A program made the translations under genes and the position numbers. 64,000 bases of DNA, taken from Nymphaea colorata. Its lineage: Eukaryota > Streptophyta > Magnoliopsida > Nymphaeales > Nymphaeaceae. The stretch spans positions 41,531,115 through 41,595,114 of the forward strand of contig NC_045138.2 of assembly GCF_008831285.2 (NCBI RefSeq), in the 5' to 3' direction. Under the pieces are notes generated by a model. It made no database searches. It saw only the letters and a list, made by a program, of their open reading frames with translations, and was not told the origin of the DNA. This document shows, piece after piece, positions 12,820 through 22,900 of this stretch (position 1 is its first letter; every line of letters starts with the position of its first letter).

Positions 12820-12905
12820 TGCCAACGGGTTAGGCTTTGGATGTCTGGAAAGCAGCCAGTGTTCAAATTCCACGGCACCACCCACGCAAGCCCAAGCAAA
12901 GTGTA
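12820..12905 (+). repeat. tRNA-like fragment (SINE relic?)
   Basis: A box A-like stretch (TTGCCAACGGGTTAGGC) lies about 30 bp before a box B-like stretch (GTGTTCAAATTCC). The spacing is that of tRNA promoters, but no full cloverleaf or A tail was identified. Confidence 0.3.
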
Positions 12906-14009
12906 ACCAATACTCATGTCACGGTTTCATTGTATTGGAAATGAGGAAGAAAAAGAAAAACAAAACTATGAAATTACATTTTTTCTCCTCTTTATATAAG
13001 AAAAGGGACCTCCTCGAAAAGCATGAAGCAGGGAGGAGCCCAACATGGACCAGTAAAGTCATGCCACCATAACACAGAAGAGCGTTTGATCAGTTCAATT
13101 GCCCTTAGCAGAGGCAAGTCCTAAACTCCTAATCTCCATAGTTGATTCAAGAGAGAAAAGAGGTCTGCAACAGCTTTATGACCCAATGTTGTTCCTTGCC
13201 TTCATGTATCACAATGGCATGATATTGACAGGATCCATGAGATGCAGCTTTTGAACTTTCTCCAAACCGAAAACTGAGAACCAGCACTGTAAAGCTTTTT
13301 TAGCATTTTCCACCCTAAAATTATTCCATGTTACTAGTGCCGATGTGATTGCACAGACAGTCCAAAAGTTTACTTCTCTAGACATTTCAAGACATTAGAA
13401 CAAAAAGAAAAAATGAGCACTAGATGGAGTTACTCCAAGTCATCCAGAAGTCACATGTCAATTAGAGTTCTTGAGATGGCAGCTTCTGATATATAATAGC
13501 TGTGAAGGGCTTTTAATGGAAAATGCTTCTATCTCCGCTACTCTGGCTACGAAGAGCACAAAATCCCAAGTCCTACAATCAACAATTCTTACATCTCTGT
13601 AATGACTACAAAGGCCTATCTGACATTCTTATAAACTAGATGGGAGAAGTACGCCTCCCAAACAAAGCAAGCATTTCTGCCTTTAACACAGGCTGGGAAC
13701 TTTTTGCATCATTCGCTGCTGTTTGATTCCAAACGAGGTTAAAGTGCCTTGACCTGATAACCGAAATAAAGTCTACCTCCAAGAATGAAGACAAAGAAAC
13801 TAAATGAGCGTCACTTACTCACTTCAGGCACATGCCTTCATGTTAGGTGCACCACAACAAGTTTTTGTCATACATATAAAATATACCAACACAATAAAAA
13901 AAAATCTTAGATAGTCACAGGACATCAAACTATTCTGGAACCAGCAAGATATGATAATATGTTGAGTTGTTAACGCAACATCAGTTAACACAATATCTTA
14001 TTTTTCCGC

Positions 14010-14010
14010 A

Positions 14011-14058
<48 letters not shown>
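14010..14058. repeat. (TA)n microsatellite
   Basis: A pure TA tract. A second, shorter one lies at about 14540-14574. Confidence 0.95.
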
Positions 14059-14063
<5 letters not shown>

Positions 14064-14536
14064 GCGCCATTCACCTTGGTTTGTTCCGATATCATTTTGA
14101 CCTTTATAGCAAGGCACACTTAGTGGATAGACTCTAACCATGTGATGGATAAACACAAGACAAAAAAAAAATACAAAACTGTCCCCACTGAACCATTGAA
14201 ACTAAAATCGAATAATCTGTAGTGGGAAGTGGAAACTTATCTGTATCTATCACTTATCGATTCAGCGCAGTCTTCCACAGCCTTTACACCAGATAATAGC
14301 AGTCGTTCTCTAATGGGAGAAATAGAAATTGATATGAAAAACGCACAGCTATGAGTACCTCTACCATATTTTATAGTGAATTTCTAGATCCAGCCCATCA
14401 ATGGATCCAAAAAAATATATCTGGTGTCCACACATATTTATTTGCCTACACTCTCGGAAATGGCAACTAGACCGAACCCAATTGATCACAATTACAGGTT
14501 TACTCCTTAGATAGCATGTAATGCATAAATCTGTAA

Positions 14537-14579
<43 letters not shown>

Positions 14580-14705
14580 AGCATTAAAATTCAACATCAT
14601 AATGTCAACATTTGGTTTAGCAAGCATATTAAACAGAGTCCAAATATGTAGTCAAGACAATTGTAAGCAAAGATTACTTTAGGAAAGTAAAATAAAACTA
14701 TCCGA

Positions 14706-14713
14706 AACTTACC
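14706..14713 (-). other. Putative 3' UTR splice donor of the FRS gene
   Basis: About 45 bp after the FRS stop codon the minus strand reads GTG/GTAAGTTT, a near-consensus 5' splice site with the exon ending at 14713. A fitting 3' splice site (CCATTTGCAG) lies at about 12536 on the same strand, which would give a 2.2-kb 3' UTR intron. FRS-family transcripts often carry UTR introns. This is an inference from motifs only. Confidence 0.35.
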
Positions 14714-14758
14714 ACCATGCAAGATTCACGTCTGATTAGACCTCCAATACTTACTACA

Positions 14759-17014
14759 TCAACGCTTCTTATTGGTTGGGCCCAGTTCACCAGATTTATG
14801 CCGTCCTCCCTTAGTGTGACCCTGCTGCCATGCCTTTGAAGGATCTCGTACAACATATGGATTCATGACAGGTGTTGTATTAACTCCAGGGTTCTTGATG
14901 CGTTTGCTTTTATTGGTAGTATCAGCATCACCAGCATTGTGTGATTTACCACCTTTTGCATAAGATTTACTTACATCTTCACCTACAGCGAGGATCTTAT
15001 CCATAAGATCTGTCATTCCTTTAACTGCAAGCTCATATCTATCTGCAGACAGTGAACCCTCTTCCACAAGATGAATAAACCGCTGGTACAAGTCATCATA
15101 TCCTTGAAGTGCATCAGTTGGCATCACACTATTAGAGCGAGTATGCAATGCATGAATGCGCTTGAAGTCCTTTCTCCAACGTGTAATAATATAACGATTT
15201 GGGATCTCATTCACACCCAGATGGTTAAGAACATACAACACATGCCTGCAGAGGATGCCTTTATACTGAAACAAACGACAAATGCATTGAAATTCAATCT
15301 CAGCCTCATTGGACAGGACTTCATAATCCTTGACACCGGTCATATTGCCATGCTTGTCAAAAATGCGTTCTTTGAGTGTATAGATTGCAAGCTGAGCACC
15401 TGTCCTGGTATGTTCAATATTATAGCAGTTGAAAGTGCCATATATCTCCTCCTGGAACTGCATAAACACTGCTCCTGTATACACTTTTGCAAGTTGGCTT
15501 TCACAATAAAGCCGAGTCTTCATAATTGGTATTGTGTCGTATGATTCAAAATCAGCCTGCGCTTCTCTCTCATAGCTACTCTTAACAGCAACTTCGTACT
15601 TTTCAATGAACTCCTTCAAAGTTGTTTTCTGTTGCACATAACCATCAAAAAAAGTGGTGACACTTTCCCCACGTTGGATGATGGACATTCCTGCATAGAA
15701 TGTATCTTTTACAAAAACTGGCACCCATTGATGGCGAAGTTCATACAATGAACTGAGCCACTGATTATGTTCAAGTTGGAAGTCTTCAGTAAACTTTCCC
15801 CAAGAACTTTCAAATTCATCAATTCTGATGCTATCATAAACTGCTTTCTTTAAAGCTTTTTTGATAGCCTTATAATCAGCTAAACCTTCCAAATTTGATG
15901 GGATTTTCTTCATGATATGCCACAAACATAGGCGATGTCGAGCTGCAGGAAAAACTTCACGAATTGCTACTTGTATAGACTGAGAATAGTCAGAAATAAT
16001 TGCATTTGGAGGTCGTCCAGACATACAATTCAACCATGATCTAAATAGCCAAATATGTGTTTCTATTGTGTCATCTGCAAGTAAACCACATCCTAGCAAT
16101 ACAGATTGTCCATGGTGGTTTGCTCCAACAAACGAAACTAAAGGCATTTCGTAACTATCTGTGAGATATGTTGTGTCAAATGTAATTACATCTCCAAAGT
16201 ACTCGTATGCTGCCCTGGACCTAACATCTGACCAAAACACATTCCTCAGTCGTCCTTCAGCATCAAAGTCCATCAAGTAGTAAAAGCCTTTGTTCATGGA
16301 CTGCATGTGCTTGAAGAACCATTGAATCGCAATTGCATCACCCTCCTTAAGCTTTAAATGCTTTCTTGCTTGCTCCTGGCCATAAGATAAATGCGCATGC
16401 CCTTCTGCTTCTACGGCTGATGGGTCGAAGGAATTATTCACTTTATTTCCTGTACCATAGTTTAATTTATTCTCCTTCTTACCTCCAGATTCTAGGCGCT
16501 TGTGTGATCTATAAAATCGTGCCATATGTGGAGAACATACGTGGTTGTGTGGAAGATGGAGATCAGTCACTACCCACTTCCTTGAAGAATTTTGCTTGAC
16601 AACCCGCATCCTCGCCATACAACCAATTCTGGTAATTGGTTTCGAAAAGGTGGTTATCTTCCTTGTTGGTTTAAAACCTTCCTTGTTGCAGCATATAACC
16701 ACACGGTTAGTCTCATTAGTGACCTTTGAACGGCTTGTGCATTTTATTCTGGTTCCGAAACCAACATGCCTAGCATAGGTATTGTAGAATTGCTCTGCTT
16801 CTTTATAACTATCAAAAGTCATCCCAAGTGCTGGTTCAAGAAATGGTGCTTGGTTGATATCTCCACTGGTTGAAAGAAGCTCCTTGTACATGGGCTCTAA
16901 CGTCATACCATCTTGGGCAGCTTCAACTGTACCAGGGTCCATGCTAGAGGGCATGGGGATGGAAGTATTTGGCTCTCCTTCAACAGCAACGGTGCCCGTG
17001 CTACTAGGTTCCAT
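14759..17014 (-). CDS. FAR1-RELATED SEQUENCE (FHY3/FAR1 family) protein
   Basis: Nuclear protein of the FHY3/FAR1 family, transcription factors that descend from Mutator-like (MULE) transposases and act in light signalling and other responses. The single coding exon gives 751 aa from the MEPSS methionine. An ATG eight codons upstream (17038) is open, but a good 3' splice site lies between the two ATGs at 17029, so the downstream start is preferred. In numbering from the upstream ATG, the N-terminal FAR1 DNA-binding (WRKY-GCM1 zinc finger) domain covers about 80-170. The MULE transposase core covers about 240-430, with Asp288 (FDTTY), Asp350 (ISDYS) and a Glu near 408-410 (DEFESSW) in the expected order. 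The SWIM zinc finger is at 585-599 (C-x-C-x9-C-x-H). The C-terminus is basic and low-complexity (GGRHK, TNKKR). No terminal inverted repeats flank it and the frame is intact, which argues for a host gene rather than a transposon. Which numbered FRS it matches cannot be settled here. Confidence 0.92.
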   Translation of the reverse strand: MEPSSTGTVAVEGEPNTSIPMPSSMDPGTVEAAQDGMTLEPMYKELLSTSGDINQAPFLEPALGMTFDSYKEAEQFYNTYARHVGFGTRIKCTSRSKVTNETNRVVICCNKEGFKPTRKITTFSKPITRIGCMARMRVVKQNSSRKWVVTDLHLPHNHVCSPHMARFYRSHKRLESGGKKENKLNYGTGNKVNNSFDPSAVEAEGHAHLSYGQEQARKHLKLKEGDAIAIQWFFKHMQSMNKGFYYLMDFDAEGRLRNVFWSDVRSRAAYEYFGDVITFDTTYLTDSYEMPLVSFVGANHHGQSVLLGCGLLADDTIETHIWLFRSWLNCMSGRPPNAIISDYSQSIQVAIREVFPAARHRLCLWHIMKKIPSNLEGLADYKAIKKALKKAVYDSIRIDEFESSWGKFTEDFQLEHNQWLSSLYELRHQWVPVFVKDTFYAGMSIIQRGESVTTFFDGYVQQKTTLKEFIEKYEVAVKSSYEREAQADFESYDTIPIMKTRLYCESQLAKVYTGAVFMQFQEEIYGTFNCYNIEHTRTGAQLAIYTLKERIFDKHGNMTGVKDYEVLSNEAEIEFQCICRLFQYKGILCRHVLYVLNHLGVNEIPNRYIITRWRKDFKRIHALHTRSNSVMPTDALQGYDDLYQRFIHLVEEGSLSADRYELAVKGMTDLMDKILAVGEDVSKSYAKGGKSHNAGDADTTNKSKRIKNPGVNTTPVMNPYVVRDPSKAWQQGHTKGGRHKSGELGPTNKKR

Positions 17015-17027
17015 AATGAGAGTTTCT

Positions 17028-17747
17028 TCTATGTACAAATCAGGCCTAAGAATTCAACGGTTTAGCGACAGCATGTTCTTTGAACAGCAGACCTACATCA
17101 TACAGCAAATATGTAATTTCCAAAACAACCTCACAACCAAAAAAAAAATGGACAGAGAAGAAGAGAATATGAAGCTGGATGAAGAACATGATGCATACTT
17201 GGACAAGCAACAGGAAAAGCATCGAACTCCAATAGATAAGGGCAGAGGAAGTTGCTTAGAATGGGCCAAGTATCCCAAAACGTGAGAAATTTTGAAAAAA
17301 AAAAAAAAAAAAAAAAACAACAACCATGACTCACAAGAAATACCCTAAAAACAATTACATGCATATAACTTATACCGTTGACAACCCCAAAAAAAAACAC
17401 ACAAATTTTGAGTCTCGGTAACCAAGAGAAACACACAAGAGAAACGTATCTAAAGAAAGAAATGCGAACAAATGAACGGGAATGACTGTAAAATCTAACA
17501 CCTGGACACAAGAACTCAGAAGAAAAAATTCACAAAGGAAGCCCAAAAACAAATAAAACTTCAAAGCACTTGCAACAATAAACCACGAAATTAACAAAAG
17601 AAAGAAAAAAACACGCCCAGATACGATTTACCGTTTAAACCCTAAAAAGAAACTACCACAAAGAATAAGAAATGCATCTAGATCTTACCGAAGCGAAGGA
17701 CGCCGTCGAACCCAGGGACAGCGAGAAGCCCCCTCGCCCCAGACACG

Positions 17748-17794
<47 letters not shown>

Positions 17795-17860
17795 CCTTAC
17801 AGAGGTGACAGCCTAGAAAGAAATGAAGATCAAGCCATCGGTCCCAACGCTGCCACAAAT
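17028..17860 (-). other. FRS 5' UTR with a likely intron
   Basis: On the minus strand a consensus donor (CTTCG/GTAAGATC) ends an upstream exon at 17689. An acceptor (TACATAG) opens the coding exon at 17028, which leaves a 5' UTR intron of about 660 bp. The intron contains a T-rich (plus-strand A-rich) run at 17295-17317. The upstream exon carries a GA/CT tract (plus-strand GA at 17762-17791). The transcription start is not determined. Confidence 0.5.
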
Positions 17861-19958
17861 ACAAGTTGGGGATCTTTTCGTCATTGAAGAAGATTCACGG
17901 GACATTATTTGGAAAATCTGCATACGAGCCTTAGTCGTGGCAGCCTATTAGGAAGCCGAGTCTGCGAGGGTTACCGTTATGGATGTAGGAATAAAACCAT
18001 TGAGTGGCTTGATTTTAACATGCACCAAAATGGTTTCACTTGACCTCCCTCTTCGCCGCTCTCTTCCGCCATGGCGTTGATCTACTAGACGAGCGCACTT
18101 TAAGAACAAGCCAACCGGCTGAAACTAATGCTCCATTCTACGGCCCTACTTAACTTGTTTAAGTGGTTGCCCAGAAGACTTTGTCATGTTAATATCTATC
18201 TTCTACGACTTTAGGTATGTTTATTTTATGAATATATCTAAGTCAGGTTAAATTTTATATGAACAATTTACTTGTAGAGGCATTGGCTTTTATGAAATAG
18301 GATGACGATTCATAATTTGGATAATAAAAGTACATTTTTATGTGAAAGTAATATAGATAAGACGTAAGATATTTATCTGAAATGATATAGTACATGATAG
18401 TTGAATACGAGCATAGAACTATATGACACAATCAACAAACATAGTTCGAATGAGAAAGCATACACAATTAACAAACATAGTTTGAATGAATATGATGTTA
18501 ACAATTTTGAAGAAGACCTAAATGCCCCACATTTTCCTTGTCTTTAAGGCATTGAGCTCCGTTGAAACGTTGGTGGGCTACCATACACCTTTCAATTTGA
18601 ATGACTAATTGTATGTTTGACCTAATATAAGTATAACATAATAGAAATTCACAATGCAATATTTATTTGGCTATTTATTGGCAGAGCTCAAGTAAAGTTA
18701 CTTGATTTATTTGGCTCTTCATTGTTGAGTTAGATTGGACTTCACAAAAGGTTTCTTTGATCGCCTTCCCATGAAAGTAAACCAAACACGACCTTCGTAA
18801 ATGAGTTCAATCCTAAAAGGAAGTGTTTGCACCGACTAAAGTCCACTCGTTTATAAATGTACTTTACATTTTGAAAGTGATTAAATAAATAAAAAAAACC
18901 AAGACTGCATGTTTTTAGTGAAATTTGAAGAACCAACCAAAGGCACATATAGTTCCAGTCTCTCTAGTGGCACATTTTCAAGGGAGTGAGATATTTTACG
19001 ATTCACCATCCAAAAAAGAGCTCAAAGGCTATAAGTTGGCATCGATGATAGCAGTGGTATACCCTTTAATTTTTAAGTAGTGCATTACTATTTAAGATGT
19101 ACTGACATGGCATCCGTAAAATTATAATATGCTATAAGTTGGCATCGATGATAGCAGTGGTATACCCTTTAATTTTTAAGTATTGCATTACTATTTAAGA
19201 TGTACTGACGTAGCATCCGTAAAATTATAATACGCTATTTTATGCATCTCTAACTCGACCAATCACGTTAGCTCTTACCTGATTTAACCAGAACTTCAAC
19301 TTCAAAGCTCATTAAACGACTGGACAAACAAGATACTTGTTTTTCTATTGCGTTAAGAAGACTTTCCTCATATTTGATACCATCAACACATAGACCATAG
19401 GCATCACTTAAAACGTCAATCTAAATTTCGATTTCATTCTAAATATTGACTTTGTGTAGCTTCGGTTTGCTTATTTAAATAAAAAATCACAGAGCCGCTT
19501 CGATTTCAAGCTCTTTATTCCAATTGTTGAGCTTAACTGAACATTCTCTTGTTTGCAGTTCCCAACGATTGGTAAAATCCATAATCTTTCCTAATGATCG
19601 GAAAAATCAGATGATCAGTAGGAAAACACGGATTTGCGAGTCGTAACGTATAAGAAAATCACGAGGGGAAGAAAACAACGTAGAAGTCTGCGATGTTTCA
19701 TCTTAGCGCCGTTCTCTGGATGCTTATCTCAGCCGGATTCCTAGAAAGTTTTTTAACCGCTGCGCTTCCGGTTGAGATCAAACTAGTCGAAGAAAACCAA
19801 CGAACGAAAAGGGTCGCGTAATTCTTACGGAAGGATGGCGAGGAGAGAGGCGTCGGGGGGTTGCCAAAAGGCAGAGGCGGAACTATCAAACATAAGAAAG
19901 TCACCATGAAGGGGACGACCACCGCCAGAATCACGGCAGTGCGGGAAGGTTTGGAGGG
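17861..19958. other. Divergent intergenic region between FRS and ATG18b
   Basis: About 2.1 kb separates the minus-strand FRS 5' end from the plus-strand ATG18b start, so both promoters lie here. I see no gene. A 103-bp tandem duplication is listed separately. No specific promoter element is claimed. Confidence 0.6.
19028..19233. repeat. 103-bp tandem duplication
   Basis: Two adjacent copies of a 103-bp unit start GCTATAAGTTGGCATCG (19028 and 19131). They differ at about four positions, so the duplication is recent. It lies in the region shared by the FRS and ATG18b promoters. Confidence 0.92.
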
Positions 19959-22900
19959 ATGATGTCTAACGCCAAACCTTCTCCTTCATCTGCCCTTCCT
20001 TCTTCCTCCTCACTGTCGACGCAGATTCTCTCTGCTTCATTCAATCAAGATGGAAGGTACTCTCTCTCTCTCTCTCTCTCATGCTCTTATATTCTGCCAA
20101 GCTTATACAAGGAGCCAGCCAGACCCCAATTTCGATTCTCAATCTGGAAATTTATTTATTTGATGGAATTTGATTATGGTGTCGTCCTGTTTAGCTGCTT
20201 CGCAATCGGAACGACCGACGGGTTCAAGATTTTTAATGCCAAAAGCGGGAGACTTTGCTACGAAAGAGGTTTATCTGTTAAATTTGGAGATTCTTCAGTA
20301 ATAATATAGCCTGTTGCATTTGATTTTTGATTCTCATCATCTTCTGCTGTCCACATTCTAGAGGACACTATTCTCTTCTCTTTTTGGCTTATCGGATGCC
20401 TCTCTTCACTAAGTAGAACAAATGCCGGCAACGAAACTAACTTCGCTAAAGCTTAAGCTTGGTCAATAATTACTTTATTAAGGAAACCTGTTCGTGGAGA
20501 ACCAATATGTTTCTTATTCCTCCTCTTTGTTCTTTGTAAATCCTTTTGTCGTCAAGGGTTGTGAGCACGTATATTAAGTCAATTTATATATCTATTTCGA
20601 GGCATTCGCTATATTTAGTCGGTGCTTGCTTCTGATATCTGGTGTGCCGTGTTGAGATGATTTCACAAATTTCTTGGCCAAAGTGTAAATCTATTCTTTA
20701 TTTCACTTAATTTGTCTGTCGCCTTGTCACGAACTATGTTTAACTCTTGCATTTGCATAATATTTTGGTGCACGAGAAGTTGTACGTGCGTTTTTGTGCA
20801 GTAACCAACTCAAAAATTTTAACTGGAAGATGACTCTGAAGCCACATTTATGGCAAACAGAAATTGGGTTTTTCATTTAAGAGCTTCTATGATAGAGCAA
20901 ATATGTATTGATCTTTTCTATCACAACTGTAAGGAGAAGTATTCCTCGTTGGGAAATCTCATAGGATACAACACAAACATTTAAAGTTTTAAATGAATAC
21001 TAACAGGAAAAACTAATCGGCAAGCTTTTGGTACTTGCTTTTTGAGGTTTTCTTACGGATGATGCAAATGTTCTTATGAAAGATGTATAAATGAATACGG
21101 AAAAGAACTTCCCTAATCCTTTCCTTGTTCTGTGAATTTTTATCCTCTGTTGTCACGTAGCAACCATTAGTTGCATTGTGTTCCATCAGACTCCCATTAA
21201 TTTTAAATTACGGAATAAACTCATTTCAAGCCACGAGAGCTGATGATTAACTCTTACGCATGCTATTTACTTTCTGTTATATAAAGACATTATGTTTTTC
21301 ATTGTTTTTTTCCTGTCTGACTAGCTAATTTTCTTTATGACAGAGTGTGGTGCTCTATGCATTGTGGAAATGCTCTACAGCTCAAGCCTTCTTGCTATTG
21401 TTGGTGCTGGGGAGCAGGTATTACAGTTTTTAGTTTTTGTTAAGACATTCTGAGATAGATTTTTGTTTCCTTTAGAGTTTAAAGAATATCCTTTTTAGCT
21501 TGTCTACTTTGAATAAGACTGCACTTGAGACTTGGGTCAACTTACCTAACCTTCATTCGACTTGACAGCCATCATTATCTCCACGCCGACTTTGTCTATT
21601 CAATACAGTTAAAGGGACCGCTTTGAGAGATCTGAACTTCTTGACATCAGTTCTTGCCGTTCGCGTAAACAAAAAAAGGTGACTTTCCTTTATAGCTGTT
21701 GTGGACATGCATATTTTGTGTTCAAATTCTTGCTTTTTGTCTTGCATGCTTCTTGGCAATATGGTTGCAAAAGGTTTTTGTCATTTTCTTTCTTTCCGAA
21801 TCCAATTCCAACAAGACCTCTAGTATATTTAGCTGTTCTGGGTCCAACCTGAACTACAAACTGAGTGCTATTTGTACTGCATATTATGGTTAGAAGCTAA
21901 ATATGTGGTTCCAAGAACCAAAGCCTCATTGCCTGGTAAGGGATTGTCAAATTGTATGAAGTCAAGAGTTCATTAGGTTTTGTGTCTGTCTCCTTGAAAG
22001 CTGAAACACTGGGCCCGCTGAGGGGAATGTGGAGGTTTTTCTTAATTGCTTGAGCATAAACCGTACAGATGCATGTCAATGTCATCGAGGTTCCACAACT
22101 AGACTAGGGCTTTCTTTGTTAAATTAAGTATAAAAAGAAGCATACTTGCAAAAAGACAAAACTGCATTGGGAAATTAGGATTCTTATTTGAAAAAGACGT
22201 ACCAAGATTAATCTCCATATCTTTTTCTGACGATCTGAACAACTTGCCTGCAGGTTGATTGTTGTATTGTGTGACAAAGCATACATCTATGATTCAAACA
22301 GTCTTGCGATCCTGGACACAATTGACACGGTTCCTAATCCAAAAGGTCAGAAATGAAGCAAAAGTATGACTCCTAAATAATGGAGGCATTATTGGTGCCT
22401 TTGTGTTTTCTATTCACATAATGATGGTATATTTCCTCATTATGCTAACCTCTCCACAGCTATTTCATTTCCTTTTAATAAGAAAAATGATGCTACCTAT
22501 GTCACATAGGTAAATGATGCTACCTATGTCACATAGGTACAGGTACGGGTGCCAGTACGAATGCTGATGCAAGTACAAGTTCAGATTATTTTCAAAAAAC
22601 TTGGGTACGGGGGTGTGTATATATATATATATTATAAGTTATAACGAAGAAAAAAATAAGAATTCAAACAAACAAAATAACACATAATTCAAAATTTATA
22701 AATTCCAAAGAAGAAACTATTGAACAAAATATGAAAACGCAGCCCTATATGCATTTATTGAGTATAAATGATGTAAAACAAATTGAAACCCTAAATATTG
22801 GACAGAAAAGGATTCGGTCAACTTTGACGAAGTCCTAAATCGGATGGATACGGTCATGGGTACATTGACCGTATCCGGCACCGTTTGATCGGTACCCAAG

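Larger units (their letters stand above)
7909..14758. other. Region with no clear protein-coding gene
   Basis: After the GT61 stop the sequence holds a likely 3' UTR with a tandem duplication, then AT-rich DNA. A less AT-rich, pyrimidine-rich island at about 10800-11330 has short ORFs on both strands that match nothing I recognise. Short tandem repeats occur (for example a 26-bp unit twice at 12265-12313). TA tracts lie at 14010-14058 and 14540-14574. Part of 12100-14712 may belong to a 3' UTR intron and terminal exon of the minus-strand FRS gene. Confidence 0.5.

Noticed and set aside
15071-16778. Plus-strand ORFs of 77-157 codons
   Set aside because: They are shadows of the FRS coding exon on the minus strand.
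17295-17317. A run as the tail of a retroelement
   Set aside because: No element body or flanking duplication precedes it; it lies in the FRS 5' UTR intron.
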